From the NCBI RefSeq assembly GCF_030851345.1, contig NZ_JALPNU010000011.1:1-64000 (forward strand): DNA of 64,000 bases, read 5' to 3'. Origin of the DNA: Marinifilum sp. D714 (GTDB taxonomy: Bacteria > Bacteroidota > Bacteroidia > Bacteroidales > Marinifilaceae). The notes under the pieces are model-generated. The model saw nothing but the letters and a program-made list of their open reading frames with translations, was not told the DNA's origin and ran no database searches. The stretch's first letter is position 1, and the number at the start of each line of letters is the position of its first letter. Position numbers and translations under genes: made by a program. This document shows positions 54,278 to 62,989 of the stretch, piece by piece.

Positions 54278-54307
54278 TTGATGCTCTCACTACAGTGAGG
54301 GTATCAA
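54278..54307. repeat. Palindromic unit 1 after xth
   Basis: A hairpin of 14 pairs (two G-U): outer TTGAT / ATCAA, inner CTCACT / AGTGAG. Its arms TGATGCTCTC and GGGTATCA are complementary to parts of unit 2 at 54350-54374, so local and long-range pairings compete. Confidence 0.6.
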
Positions 54308-54340
54308 TATATAAGCCAAATTGTAGTTTTTTAGCTTTTT

Positions 54341-54374
54341 CTCTACTGAGAGAGCATCACTTGGAGTGATACCC
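54341..54374. repeat. Palindromic unit 2, related to unit 1
   Basis: GAGAGCATCA (54350-54359) and TGATACCC (54367-54374) are exact complements of arms of unit 1. Local hairpin ATCACT-TGG-AGTGAT. Together the units look like a diverged inverted pair of one repeat family. Confidence 0.6.
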
Positions 54375-54460
54375 CCATGAATGAATCGCTTGATTCCCTA
54401 ACCTCATAGCTACCATACAGTAAGTACTACGAAAAAGACAGTAGTAAATCCTACTCTTTG

Positions 54461-54673
54461 GTCTTGGACCAATAAAAACCTGTCTTGGAGGCTCCGACTG
54501 CATGTCTTGGAGCAGTTCACTCTTGTCTTGGAAGAAGTTTTGATGTGTCTTGGAGCACTTTACCTTGGTCTTTCTGCGCTTCTTCCATGTCTTGGAAAAT
54601 CTTCCACATTGTCTTGCTAACAATACTTGTTGTCTTGTTGATTCATATTCTAGTCTAGCACCCAACTTTACAG
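54461..54673. repeat. Phased array: GTCTTGGA about every 21.4 bp
   Basis: Copies start at 54461, 54482, 54504, 54525, 54547, 54568, 54589, 54611, 54632 and 54653, spacings 21, 22, 21, 22, 21, 21, 22, 21, 21. Copies 1-5 and 7 keep GTCTTGGA; copies 6, 8, 9 and 10 keep only GTCT or GTCTTG. The 12-14 nt between copies are unrelated. The spacing is two helical turns, and the mix of 21 and 22 rules out a coding heptad repeat. It runs into the last bases of the downstream minus-strand transporter gene. Confidence 0.8.
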
Positions 54674-56254
54674 CATGCTTAAAATCTGTACACAAACAAT
54701 TAAAAACACCATTGCAATAGGATAAACCGTTGCATAGGCTATGGATTGTGCACTGGAATCGGACATGCCATCAACCGCAGCCAAACCAGGAGTACTGGTC
54801 ATACTGCCTGTTAGTGCTCCCAGTAAATTGAGAATGTTCATTTTTAAAACAAAGTGCCCGATAAGGGTGGTTATTATCATTGGCAATAAGGTAATTGCAA
54901 TTCCAATTGAGAACAGTGCCAATCCCGATTCCTGAAAGGTTTTTACCAAATGAGCTCCCGCACTGGTTCCAACTACGGCTAAAAACATAAGTAATCCAAG
55001 CTGTCGAAGCAGTTGGTTTGCCGATCCAGACATGGTCCAAAGGATAGGTCCTGTTTTACCGATTCTACTTAAAACCAAGGCCACCATCAACACTCCTCCC
55101 GTTAGTCCAAGGCTGAAGGTAAACTCATCGGAAAAAGAAATTTTTAACTTCCCTACCAACACCCCCAGTACAATTCCTGTTGCAATTGGAAAGAAATCCG
55201 TATCAGATAACTTCTTGCTATCGTTCCCAAACAGGTGACGTACGTTGTTGATATTAGCGGTTCCACAAGCTACAACCAGTTTATCACCAAAACGGATTTC
55301 CGATTTGGAACTGGCTACCATATCAATACCAGCTCTACGAATACGGGTAATACGAGCATTGTAATTGGCCAAAACATTAAGTTGTCCAATGGTTTTATTC
55401 ACCACCTGTTTGTTGGTTACCAAAACCGACTCAACCACATAATCTCGGCTTAATGGGATCTGCTCCTCGGTCTCTTCACCAATAATCATTTTGGCCCTCT
55501 CCAAGGCCTGTTCGGTACCAATAAGCTTCACAATATCTCCAGTTTCTAAAATGGTATTGGGCGTTGGAACAATACTTTCCCCATTGTGCATGATTCTTGA
55601 AATATTGGCTTGAGTCATCGATCGAATTTTAAGATCGGAAATGCTTCTGCCAACAATATTTTCATTCTCAACTACAAAGTTCTTATTGAATAGTTCAGGA
55701 AAGTTCTGTTGAGCCTCATCTTCCAACTTTTGTGCTTCCTTTTCAATATCCACTTTAAACAGCTTAGGATACATTCTCACAAACAAAATTACCCCGATAA
55801 CTCCAAAAGGATAAGCAATACCGTAGCCAATTGATGCCATTGCTGATTGGGTAGATTCTATAGCTGCAGCAAGTCCAGGTGTACTGGTTAGCGATCCTGT
55901 CAACAATCCAATGGCAATATCGGTATCAATTTTAAAAATCAAGGCAAGTACAATGGTAATTAAGGAGGCGCTTCCAACCAAAATAAAGGCCAGTACGATT
56001 AGCTCTCTCCCATTCTTTTTAAAAGATTCGAAAAAACCAGGTCCAGCCTGTATTCCTATGGTAAATATGAAGAGGGTAAGCCCAATTTTTTGGATATCTG
56101 TAGGAATGCTAACACCAAAGTGTCCAAATACCAAGGCAACAAAAATAACTGCCGAAACATCCAATGAGATTCCTTTTATCTTGATATTTCCCACAATAAA
56201 TCCGATGGCAACAATAAGAAATAGAACAAAATAAGCCGATGAAAGTAAGTCCAT
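54668..56254 (-). CDS. AspT/YidE-like transporter with TrkA_C domains
   Basis: A 528-residue membrane protein with an internal duplication: each half holds about five helices and the matching signature GLLTGSLTSTPGLAAAIES or GALTGSMTSTPGLAAVDG. Between the halves (about 185-370) lie two TrkA_C-type ligand-binding domains (GRSISDLKIRSM; NKTIGQLNVLANYNARITRI). This is the aspartate-alanine exchanger (AspT/YidE/YbjL) family; the substrate is unknown. I chose ATG 56254 (MDLLSSAYF) rather than an upstream TTG. The stop overlaps the last unit of the 21-bp repeat array. Confidence 0.9.
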   Translation of the reverse strand: MDLLSSAYFVLFLIVAIGFIVGNIKIKGISLDVSAVIFVALVFGHFGVSIPTDIQKIGLTLFIFTIGIQAGPGFFESFKKNGRELIVLAFILVGSASLITIVLALIFKIDTDIAIGLLTGSLTSTPGLAAAIESTQSAMASIGYGIAYPFGVIGVILFVRMYPKLFKVDIEKEAQKLEDEAQQNFPELFNKNFVVENENIVGRSISDLKIRSMTQANISRIMHNGESIVPTPNTILETGDIVKLIGTEQALERAKMIIGEETEEQIPLSRDYVVESVLVTNKQVVNKTIGQLNVLANYNARITRIRRAGIDMVASSKSEIRFGDKLVVACGTANINNVRHLFGNDSKKLSDTDFFPIATGIVLGVLVGKLKISFSDEFTFSLGLTGGVLMVALVLSRIGKTGPILWTMSGSANQLLRQLGLLMFLAVVGTSAGAHLVKTFQESGLALFSIGIAITLLPMIITTLIGHFVLKMNILNLLGALTGSMTSTPGLAAVDGMSDSSAQSIAYATVYPIAMVFLIVCVQILSML

Positions 56255-56310
56255 GAGTAAGTGTTTGTTTAAACTTTTATTTCGGGCACAAAGGTAGAAA
56301 TTCAAAAACA

Positions 56311-56343
56311 AAAAAAGCGATTAAGTCTCCCTAATCGCTTCTT
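56311..56343 (-). terminator. Rho-independent terminator of pepE
   Basis: AAGCGATTA and TAATCGCTT around an 8-nt loop, followed on the minus strand by a run of seven T. Confidence 0.83.
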
Positions 56344-56361
56344 TATATTTTAGTAATGATC

Positions 56362-57072
56362 TTATTTCAACAAGAAATTGAAATCATCATTTGCACTTAA
56401 CTCGTAAGCTTCTATGCCATTTTTAAAAATTCTACATTGCCTGTCACCAATCAATTTGATGTTGTTATCCTCCACCAAAAACATTGTTGCTTCGCGCAAA
56501 CCAGCAATGTAAACATCAGGATTCAAAACCATGAATTCGTTGATACGATCTTCGCGAGTTTCTCCTCCATGTCCTTCAGGGTTTTTATCCAAATAGTGTG
56601 GGTTGATCTGGAAAGGAATCAAGTTTAAAGCATCAAATCCCATAGGATCGATAATTGGCATGTCGTTGGTTGTTTTGATGGTAGGACAAGTTAAATTTGA
56701 TCCTGCACTCCAACCAATGTATGGAGCCTTCTCATTGATCACTTTGTTGCAAATTGGTTCGGTAAGGTTGTACTTGTGAATCAAATGAAGCAGGTTCCAA
56801 GTACTTCCACCACCAACAACTATTGCCTCAGCTTCTTCAACTGCCTTTACCGGATTTTCGAAATGGTGAATCGAAATGATATCATGTCCCACTTCGTTGA
56901 ATCTTTCTTTTACTTTAGCTTCGTAATCATCGAAAGATACAGTTACTCCTGCGTAAGGAATAAATAGTGCCTTTACTGGTTTCTCTCCTAAAAACTCTTT
57001 GATATTGTGTTTTGGATAATCCAGATACGCTTCCCCTGGATTGGTAGAATTACTGATCAGTAATAATCTCAT
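56362..57072 (-). CDS. pepE: Dipeptidase E (Asp-specific)
   Basis: A 236-residue serine peptidase of family S51. The nucleophile Ser is in YIGWSAGSNLTCP; the catalytic His is in FQINPHYLDKNPEGHGG; VVGGGSTWNLLHLIHK is the oxyanion-region loop. It cleaves N-terminal Asp dipeptides in the cytosol. Single gene, upstream of the transporter and separated from it by a terminator. An aspartyl-peptide peptidase next to an AspT-like transporter is suggestive but the two are not in one transcript. Confidence 0.92.
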   Translation of the reverse strand: MRLLLISNSTNPGEAYLDYPKHNIKEFLGEKPVKALFIPYAGVTVSFDDYEAKVKERFNEVGHDIISIHHFENPVKAVEEAEAIVVGGGSTWNLLHLIHKYNLTEPICNKVINEKAPYIGWSAGSNLTCPTIKTTNDMPIIDPMGFDALNLIPFQINPHYLDKNPEGHGGETREDRINEFMVLNPDVYIAGLREATMFLVEDNNIKLIGDRQCRIFKNGIEAYELSANDDFNFLLK

Positions 57073-57118
57073 TTGTATTTAAATTTAGTTTATGCTAATG
57101 TGTATTTCAGCTCTAAAT

Positions 57119-59125
57119 TTAACTATTAATCAAGAAAAGAAGAGGCTCTTTTTCTACTAATTCCAAATATTTTTCATGATTCATTGGGCGACGTGGAATA
57201 ATAAAAGCAAAAGTACTTCCCTTATCCACTTCACTGCTAACAATCATTTTACCATGATTTTTAGTCAAGAAGTCGCGACAAAGAGTCAATCCTAGGCCGG
57301 TACCTTTCTCAGCAGCCGTTCCATCAGTGGTTTTTCCATCGAAGATGTTATCCACCTGATCAGGCAACATTCCAATTCCATCATCAATTACCGAAATCTT
57401 AACAAAGTGTTCTCCAATTTCTGACTTAATCTCCACATTACCACCTTTATTGGTAAATTTAATGGCATTGGAAATCAGGTTTCTCAAAACGGTGTTAATC
57501 ATGTTCCAATCAACAAACACCTCTATATTCGGGTTCTCTGAAGTAAACAGATTAATGGATTTAATTTTAGCCAAATCACTCAATAAGCCAATGTTGGAAT
57601 TAATAATAGAACAAGCATCAACCATTTGTTTATTGGCCGAAAGTGAAGAGGTTTGATTTTTGGCCCAATACAAAAGATTTTCCAAAAGTTCATAAGCATT
57701 ATCTGAAGAATGAAACAAAGCTTGTAAAAACTCCTCCTTATCTTCCTCTGAAAGGTCTAAATCTTCCTCCCCAAGGTACATTCTCAATCCATTACTAATA
57801 TTGCCAATTGCACCTCTTAAATCGTGCGCAATTAATGAAAACATTTTATCCTTGGTATCGTTGGCAACACGAAGCTTATCTTCACTCACTTTGATTCGTT
57901 TCATGGCTTCAATCAATTCCTCTTGGTGCTGGTGAACCAAGCTGTTCTTCAAATGCAATAGTTCATTGTCTTTTAGATTGTTCCTATACCTGATAATCAA
58001 GATAAAAATCACCGAAATGAAAACCATTAAAATCAATAATCCAATAATATACTGGCGAGTAATTTTTAATTGCTGTTCCTGATTCTCATCCCTCAACACC
58101 TGATTTTCCTGATTCTTAATACTAATTGCATGGCGCGAATCCAACTCTTCAATTTTACTGCTTAATTTATCATCTGCAATCGAATCCTGGTACTGTTGCA
58201 ACTTTTGAAAAGCCAATACAGATTCTTTTTGTTTGCCATTCTGGATGTGATAATTGGCCAAGATTCTGTAATAATCACGGTATAAGCGTTTAGATTTAAG
58301 GTTCATCGCAATGGTGTATCCTCTATCCAAATGTTTTTGAGCTTTGGATAACTCTCCATTTTGAATATACAACTGAGATAAATCTAACTCGAATGCCCCA
58401 CTTTTAAAGGTTGCTCCATTGGATTTATGGTATTGCAATGCATCTTGGTAAATTTCAATAGCCTTATCCGTTTCACCAATTTCTGCATACATTGATCCTA
58501 AATCATTTAAAACGGATTGTATTATTCTTTCACGAGATAATTTATTCCCAATTTCAAGAGCTATTTCAAAATGTTTTTGAGCTTCATCGAATACACCAAT
58601 CCCCTTATAATACAAGCCCAATAAGTTCTCACAAGCAGCAATTCCTCCTTCGTCACCAAAGTTTTCGTAGATATTGAATGCTTGAATGGTATAGGAGTAT
58701 GATTTATTTAAGCGATTGGTTTCATAATAAACCGTCGCCAATTGCTTGCTGATATCAGCTATTTCTTTCTTAAAGTTGTTTTTTTCGGCATGATGATGTG
58801 CTTGAAGAAGATAATCCAAGGAATTATCAAGTTGGTTATCGTAGTAGTAGGCAGTCCCAACATAAAACATCGCTTTTATAATTTCGGGGGTACTCTCAAG
58901 CGATTGTGCTGTACCCAGCGCATGTTTTGATTTTTCTATTGCCTGTGCAGGATCTACATTCCAATAAAATTTACTAAGATCCAGTAAGGCATTCAATTTA
59001 TTTTGCCCTGCAGATGAACCATATCTCTTTTGTAAGCTATCCAAACTAACTTGAGTTTCAAAGCTGTCAAAACCAAAAGATTGAAAACATAATATCAGCA
59101 ATATGTATAAGGGGGCTTTTTTCAT
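57119..59125 (-). CDS. TPR-containing sensor histidine kinase
   Basis: A 668-residue exported/membrane protein. After a signal peptide (ILLILCFQSFGF), residues 25-320 hold about seven TPR repeats (for example AMFYVGTAYYYDNQLDNSLD and VLNDLGSMYAEIGETDKAIE), then a coiled segment, one membrane helix (IIGLLILMVFISVIFILIIR), a HisKA domain with His in FSLIAHDLRGAIGNIS and a HATPase_c domain (LISNAIKFTNKGG; AEKGTGLGLTLCRDFL). The sensor is thus periplasmic and probably binds a protein or peptide. No regulator gene is adjacent. Confidence 0.9.
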   Translation of the reverse strand: MKKAPLYILLILCFQSFGFDSFETQVSLDSLQKRYGSSAGQNKLNALLDLSKFYWNVDPAQAIEKSKHALGTAQSLESTPEIIKAMFYVGTAYYYDNQLDNSLDYLLQAHHHAEKNNFKKEIADISKQLATVYYETNRLNKSYSYTIQAFNIYENFGDEGGIAACENLLGLYYKGIGVFDEAQKHFEIALEIGNKLSRERIIQSVLNDLGSMYAEIGETDKAIEIYQDALQYHKSNGATFKSGAFELDLSQLYIQNGELSKAQKHLDRGYTIAMNLKSKRLYRDYYRILANYHIQNGKQKESVLAFQKLQQYQDSIADDKLSSKIEELDSRHAISIKNQENQVLRDENQEQQLKITRQYIIGLLILMVFISVIFILIIRYRNNLKDNELLHLKNSLVHQHQEELIEAMKRIKVSEDKLRVANDTKDKMFSLIAHDLRGAIGNISNGLRMYLGEEDLDLSEEDKEEFLQALFHSSDNAYELLENLLYWAKNQTSSLSANKQMVDACSIINSNIGLLSDLAKIKSINLFTSENPNIEVFVDWNMINTVLRNLISNAIKFTNKGGNVEIKSEIGEHFVKISVIDDGIGMLPDQVDNIFDGKTTDGTAAEKGTGLGLTLCRDFLTKNHGKMIVSSEVDKGSTFAFIIPRRPMNHEKYLELVEKEPLLFLINS

Positions 59126-59196
59126 GCCTCTAATATACTATTTTATGCTAAAAATATCAACATTGGTCAAAATGGCAAATTCTATAATAACAACAA

Positions 59197-59221
59197 GGCC
59201 AGACTTTAATAAAATCTGGCC
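59197..59221 (-). terminator. Hairpin after the beta-barrel gene
   Basis: GGCCAGA and TCTGGCC (7 bp) with an 11-nt loop; the minus strand continues TTGTTGTTATT, a weak U-tract. Confidence 0.55.
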
Positions 59222-59246
59222 GTTTGTCAAAATTAGAGTTTTAACT

Positions 59247-60305
59247 TTAAAAGCTAACCAAGGTAATTCCTACTGTAAATGGTGTTAAGTCGGGTCCTTT
59301 GCCACTTTCAAATAATTCGGTTAAACCATAAGTTGCAAAAAAGTTCAAAGAACGGTAACCAATGCGAGCATGAGCTGCATATCTCAATGTTTTCAACTTA
59401 AAATCATCATGATCTTTATCTTTATCGCCTCCATGTTTGATTTTGGTATGAGAACCTAGTCTTAATCCTCCCACAACACCAGCAGACATGTGAACTCTTC
59501 TCTTCTTGTATTTTACTGGAATTTGAAATTCCATTAATAATGGAACCGTAAGGTAAAGCGTTGTTAGTTTTGTCTTTTTAATATTCCAATCAGGATGTTG
59601 AACAGACAAATCTAGAGGTTGAATAACTCCATTCACTTTTTGCAAAGTAATATCATTATCAAATCTGTAGTTGTTCCACTCTAAACCCAGACCCGTTACC
59701 AAACCAATTGTATTTCTTTCTTTTTGTAAGCTGATATCGTACTGTAAAAAATTTAGGTTAACGGCAATAGATTTTGCCATATCCAATTCCATAAAATCAT
59801 AGGAATACCCTGTATAATCTTCGTTTGCAAAACCATTTATTCCCATTTCAAATCCTGCCCAGTGTCCTCTAAATTCAGGTTCTTTTTCCATAAAGAATTT
59901 ATCTTGGTCTGGATCCCAAGGGTGCACTTTCTCAATCTTAATTCTGGTTCCGTGCCAACCATCTATAATGTTAATCTGCTTTCCTCCAATTCTTATTTTA
60001 GTAGTATCCCTACCTTCCTGATAAGCAAATTTTCCAATCCTACCTACCTTAACCTTCCCTCCCTTTTCGGTTTGTACAGCCTTAACAACATCTTTGTTCA
60101 TGAACTCCACTTTCATGGTATCCTGGTGCTCAAACTGCTGAAAAGTTTTCTTGGTTTTGGCTTTTTTCTTTTTATTGGACCAGCTATCTTCAATTAAGAT
60201 TTTTTTCTTCTTAAGTGTATCTGTCTTTAAAGTATCGATTGTATTTTGAGCGTAAGCACTACATCCAATTGCAAGTGCAAAATACATTACAAGTAATTTC
60301 TTCAT
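59247..60305 (-). CDS. Outer-membrane beta-barrel-type protein
   Basis: A 352-residue protein with a Sec signal (VMYFALAIGCSAYAQ). A Lys-rich linker (SNKKKKAKTKKT) and a DUF-like segment precede residues 130-352, which alternate in beta-barrel style (GFEMGINGF, TIGLVTGLGLEW, LYLTVPLLMEFQIPV, VHMSAGVVGGLRLG) and end in Phe (TVGITLVSF), as outer-membrane proteins do. It is the third gene of the sigma/anti-sigma cluster; function not recognised. Confidence 0.75.
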   Translation of the reverse strand: MKKLLVMYFALAIGCSAYAQNTIDTLKTDTLKKKKILIEDSWSNKKKKAKTKKTFQQFEHQDTMKVEFMNKDVVKAVQTEKGGKVKVGRIGKFAYQEGRDTTKIRIGGKQINIIDGWHGTRIKIEKVHPWDPDQDKFFMEKEPEFRGHWAGFEMGINGFANEDYTGYSYDFMELDMAKSIAVNLNFLQYDISLQKERNTIGLVTGLGLEWNNYRFDNDITLQKVNGVIQPLDLSVQHPDWNIKKTKLTTLYLTVPLLMEFQIPVKYKKRRVHMSAGVVGGLRLGSHTKIKHGGDKDKDHDDFKLKTLRYAAHARIGYRSLNFFATYGLTELFESGKGPDLTPFTVGITLVSF

Positions 60306-60370
60306 AATAATGTTTTTTAGGTAATTCTATGGGTAAGACGAATCAACACTCCATTAGTTACAGGTAATTT

Positions 60371-61429
60371 TTATTTTATTGAAGTAGAAAAGCCTAATCC
60401 TTTGGTATTGAATCTTAAACGCGTTTTTTCTGTTTCTGAATCGTATTGTTTTTCCAACTGCACTTTCTTTCCAGCAATCTCTCCTATCTTGTCAACTCCC
60501 ATTTTTGCAACCGCATAAAGCAATGAATTGCTTTTTCTTTTCGCTTTTACGCTTGACTTCCACGACATGCCTAGATTATCCAAACCAGAATTAACAGGAA
60601 CCTCATTTATTTCCTTTTCCTGATTTGAAACCTCAATTTTTTGCTCTTTCACTTCAACATTGGCTAAAACTTTAAACTCCGCTGTTTTAATGACGTTAGG
60701 CAAACTAACTATCTGATCTGTAACTTGCTTGTTTTCTATTGATTGGCTCTTTGCAATCACTTTTTCAACTTCTTGATTGTCTATTTCAACCGATTCTTGC
60801 TTTGTTGTTTTCGATTCCGAATTAATTCCTACCAATTTTTCCAATCTATTGGAATCTTTTGTTGGTGTAATCACCACCTTCTTTTTTACAGAATCATTAT
60901 AAGCAACTTTTTTAGTTGAAACCTGCTCTGCATTTTTATCAGAAATAGAAGTATTCCAAACTGAAAAAAGAAGCAATATCGATGCTGCAATTCCCACTCC
61001 GGAAATCATCCAGTAAGGAATAATCTTACGTTCCTTTCTCTTTAACTCTTCCCTATCGGGATAAATGATATCAATATCAGCTTTAAGCTTGGTTTTTTCA
61101 TACAATTGATATTGAGCTTTACCAATAAGATTATCATTTAAATATTTCGTGAAGGAAATCTCTTCTTCTCGTTCTAAATCACCTTCCAGTTTGGCTACAC
61201 AGAAATCCTCAAAATCTGTTTCAAAAGGAATCTGTTTCAATGATGATTTATCGAAAGTAATGTTCTCCTCCTCTAACTCAATCAGGCACATTTCTTCCAA
61301 CTCCTCCTTTAAATCAGGATTAAGCGCAAGGAAACTTTCCAGATTTTTCTTCTCTGAATCGTTTAAATTTCCTTCCAAATAATCAAGAAAGAATTCTTCG
61401 TAATTGTGTCTGTCTATTCTTCTCATCAT
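60371..61429 (-). CDS. Putative anti-sigma-type membrane protein
   Basis: A 352-residue protein. The N-terminal 130 residues are acidic and helical (YEEFFLDYLEGNLNDSEKK; FEDFCVAKLEGDLEREEE), a two-fold helical repeat like anti-sigma-factor domains; one membrane helix follows (YWMISGVGIAASILLLFSVW, about 142-161) and the rest is a low-complexity periplasmic region. It lies 8 nt after the ECF sigma gene, so it probably holds the sigma factor at the membrane. I chose ATG 61429; a TTG just upstream is less likely. Confidence 0.75.
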   Translation of the reverse strand: MMRRIDRHNYEEFFLDYLEGNLNDSEKKNLESFLALNPDLKEELEEMCLIELEEENITFDKSSLKQIPFETDFEDFCVAKLEGDLEREEEISFTKYLNDNLIGKAQYQLYEKTKLKADIDIIYPDREELKRKERKIIPYWMISGVGIAASILLLFSVWNTSISDKNAEQVSTKKVAYNDSVKKKVVITPTKDSNRLEKLVGINSESKTTKQESVEIDNQEVEKVIAKSQSIENKQVTDQIVSLPNVIKTAEFKVLANVEVKEQKIEVSNQEKEINEVPVNSGLDNLGMSWKSSVKAKRKSNSLLYAVAKMGVDKIGEIAGKKVQLEKQYDSETEKTRLRFNTKGLGFSTSIK

Positions 61430-61437
61430 CAATCTTG

Positions 61438-61923
61438 CTACACCAATGTTTCTATACTACCAATGAAACTTTTCAAATTTTTCCTGGCTCTGTAAATGTA
61501 AACTTTCACCTGCGATTCACTTAAATCTGTAATCTTGGCTATTTCTGCATAGGAATATCCTTCATAATCTCTCAATAGTATTACAGATCTTTGAACATCT
61601 GAAAGTTTCTCCAATGCAATATTTAAAACCTCTTTTAAATCGCTATACTGTTCCGAATGTGAATATTCTTTTACATCAACATTCTCAAAATCTTCTTTTC
61701 TTTTCTCTTTTCTTATCAAATCGATCATGGTATGATAAGCCGTTGTGAAAAGATATGACTTTACTTTCTGATAATTTACATTCTCAATATTACGCCACAA
61801 CTTCTCGAAACTGTCTTGTACGATATCACGCGCTTTATCCTCATCTTTAATGTTTTTGAGGATAAAGCGAAACATGCCATCGGCATACTTGTCTACGCTT
61901 TTATTGTACTCTACAGTGTTCAT
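61438..61923 (-). CDS. ECF RNA polymerase sigma factor
   Basis: A 161-residue sigma-70 family group 4 factor. Region 2 includes FRFILKNIKDEDKARDIVQD and KVKSYLFTTAYHTMIDLIRK; region 4 includes RSVILLRDYEGYSYAEIAKI and SESQVKVYIYRARKNLK with the helix-turn-helix. It is followed directly by a putative anti-sigma gene and an outer-membrane protein, a compact envelope-response unit without the TonB receptor typical of FecI-type systems. Confidence 0.92.
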   Translation of the reverse strand: MNTVEYNKSVDKYADGMFRFILKNIKDEDKARDIVQDSFEKLWRNIENVNYQKVKSYLFTTAYHTMIDLIRKEKRKEDFENVDVKEYSHSEQYSDLKEVLNIALEKLSDVQRSVILLRDYEGYSYAEIAKITDLSESQVKVYIYRARKNLKSFIGSIETLV

Positions 61924-61957
61924 TTAGGCCAGTTTCATATCTAGGACGGACAACATA

Positions 61958-61991
61958 TTTGAAATGTTACAGCTATTTTTTATTATCTTCG
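61958..61991 (+). promoter_or_regulatory. Promoter of the acid phosphatase gene
   Basis: TTTG, 22 nt, TATCTTCG (one mismatch to TAnnTTTG). The predicted start near 61998 leaves a leader of about 77 nt. Confidence 0.48.
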
Positions 61992-62074
61992 AATTTAAAC
62001 CATTTATTTTTCCTTTCCGTGTAAATCCGATCACCAAACGAAGGTGAAAGTTTAAAATTATAACACAAACTCAC

Positions 62075-62881
62075 ATGAGAAAAATATTTTTTGCGATTCT
62101 AATCGCTTCCGGCCTGTTTGCATGTCAGCAAAATCCTGCGAACAATAAGGATACACAAAACCCAAATGAACATTTGGTAATGGCTACCATATGGTATCAG
62201 AGAGCATCAGAGTGCAGAGCTTTATACTATCAGGCATTTAACGCTGCCAAACTATCTTTAGACAAACAGTTGGCAAGTTATTCGGGTAATAAGGCGAAAG
62301 CGGTTGTGGTTGATATTGACGAGACAGTTTTAGACAATAGTCCATTCGAAACTAACTCTATAAGAACTGGTAAATCTTATTCATCAGCAGCTTGGAAAGA
62401 GTGGACCGATATGGCAAAAGCTCAGGCTACTCCTGGATCTTTAGAGTTTTTAAAATATGCAGAATCGAAAGGAGTTGAAACTTTTTACATCTCAAACAGA
62501 GATACTTCTGCCGCAAAGAAAACATTACAAAACCTTAAAAAACTAGGTTTTCCTTTTGCAGATGAAGCACACATTCTGCTTAAAACCAATACAAGCGTAA
62601 AAACTGTAAGACGAAATAAAGTGAGCGAAACTCATGACATTCTGATTCTTGCTGGTGATAATATTGGAGATTTTGATGAAATTTTAGAAGATCGATCGGA
62701 AAATTATGGTTTCGGAAAAGTTGATGCCATGAAAGATCTTTTTGGAGCGAAATTTATTGTACTGCCTAACCCGATGTATGGTTCATGGGAAAGACAAGTA
62801 TTAAAGAGTGATAAAAAACTCAATGCAGATGAAAAAGAAAAGCTTAGAGTAAAACGCCTCATTGGATACGAAGAAATATAA
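62075..62881 (+). CDS. 5'-nucleotidase, lipoprotein e(P4) family
   Basis: A 268-residue lipoprotein (FFAILIASGLFAC, Cys17) of the HAD superfamily, class C acid phosphatase. The catalytic motif VVVDIDETVLDNS carries the nucleophile and acid Asp; FYISNRD is motif II and LILAGDNIGDF is the acidic metal motif. Family members dephosphorylate nucleotides and NADP at the outer membrane. A single gene between a promoter and a strong terminator. Confidence 0.93.
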   Translation: MRKIFFAILIASGLFACQQNPANNKDTQNPNEHLVMATIWYQRASECRALYYQAFNAAKLSLDKQLASYSGNKAKAVVVDIDETVLDNSPFETNSIRTGKSYSSAAWKEWTDMAKAQATPGSLEFLKYAESKGVETFYISNRDTSAAKKTLQNLKKLGFPFADEAHILLKTNTSVKTVRRNKVSETHDILILAGDNIGDFDEILEDRSENYGFGKVDAMKDLFGAKFIVLPNPMYGSWERQVLKSDKKLNADEKEKLRVKRLIGYEEI

Positions 62882-62888
62882 ACTCAAT

Positions 62889-62919
62889 AGCCCGTAAGAA
62901 ATTTACGGGCTTTCTTTTG
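62889..62919 (+). terminator. Rho-independent terminator of the phosphatase gene
   Basis: AGCCCGTAA, 5-nt loop, TTACGGGCT, then TTCTTTTG. Confidence 0.83.
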
Positions 62920-62989
62920 CTACATGCAAGAGCTCAATAAAATAAAATTATCTTTGTAATTAATTAGTGGTAATGGTACACGAATTATA

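Noticed and set aside
54461-54673. Reading the phased array as a CRISPR array
   Set aside because: Repeats are 8-9 nt, spacers 12-14 nt, copies decay, and no cas gene is present.
54357-54695. A 112-residue minus-strand open frame across the array
   Set aside because: The motif spacing of 21 and 22 bp shifts frame at each 22, so the repeat is not coding; no ribosome site and it overlaps the transporter stop.
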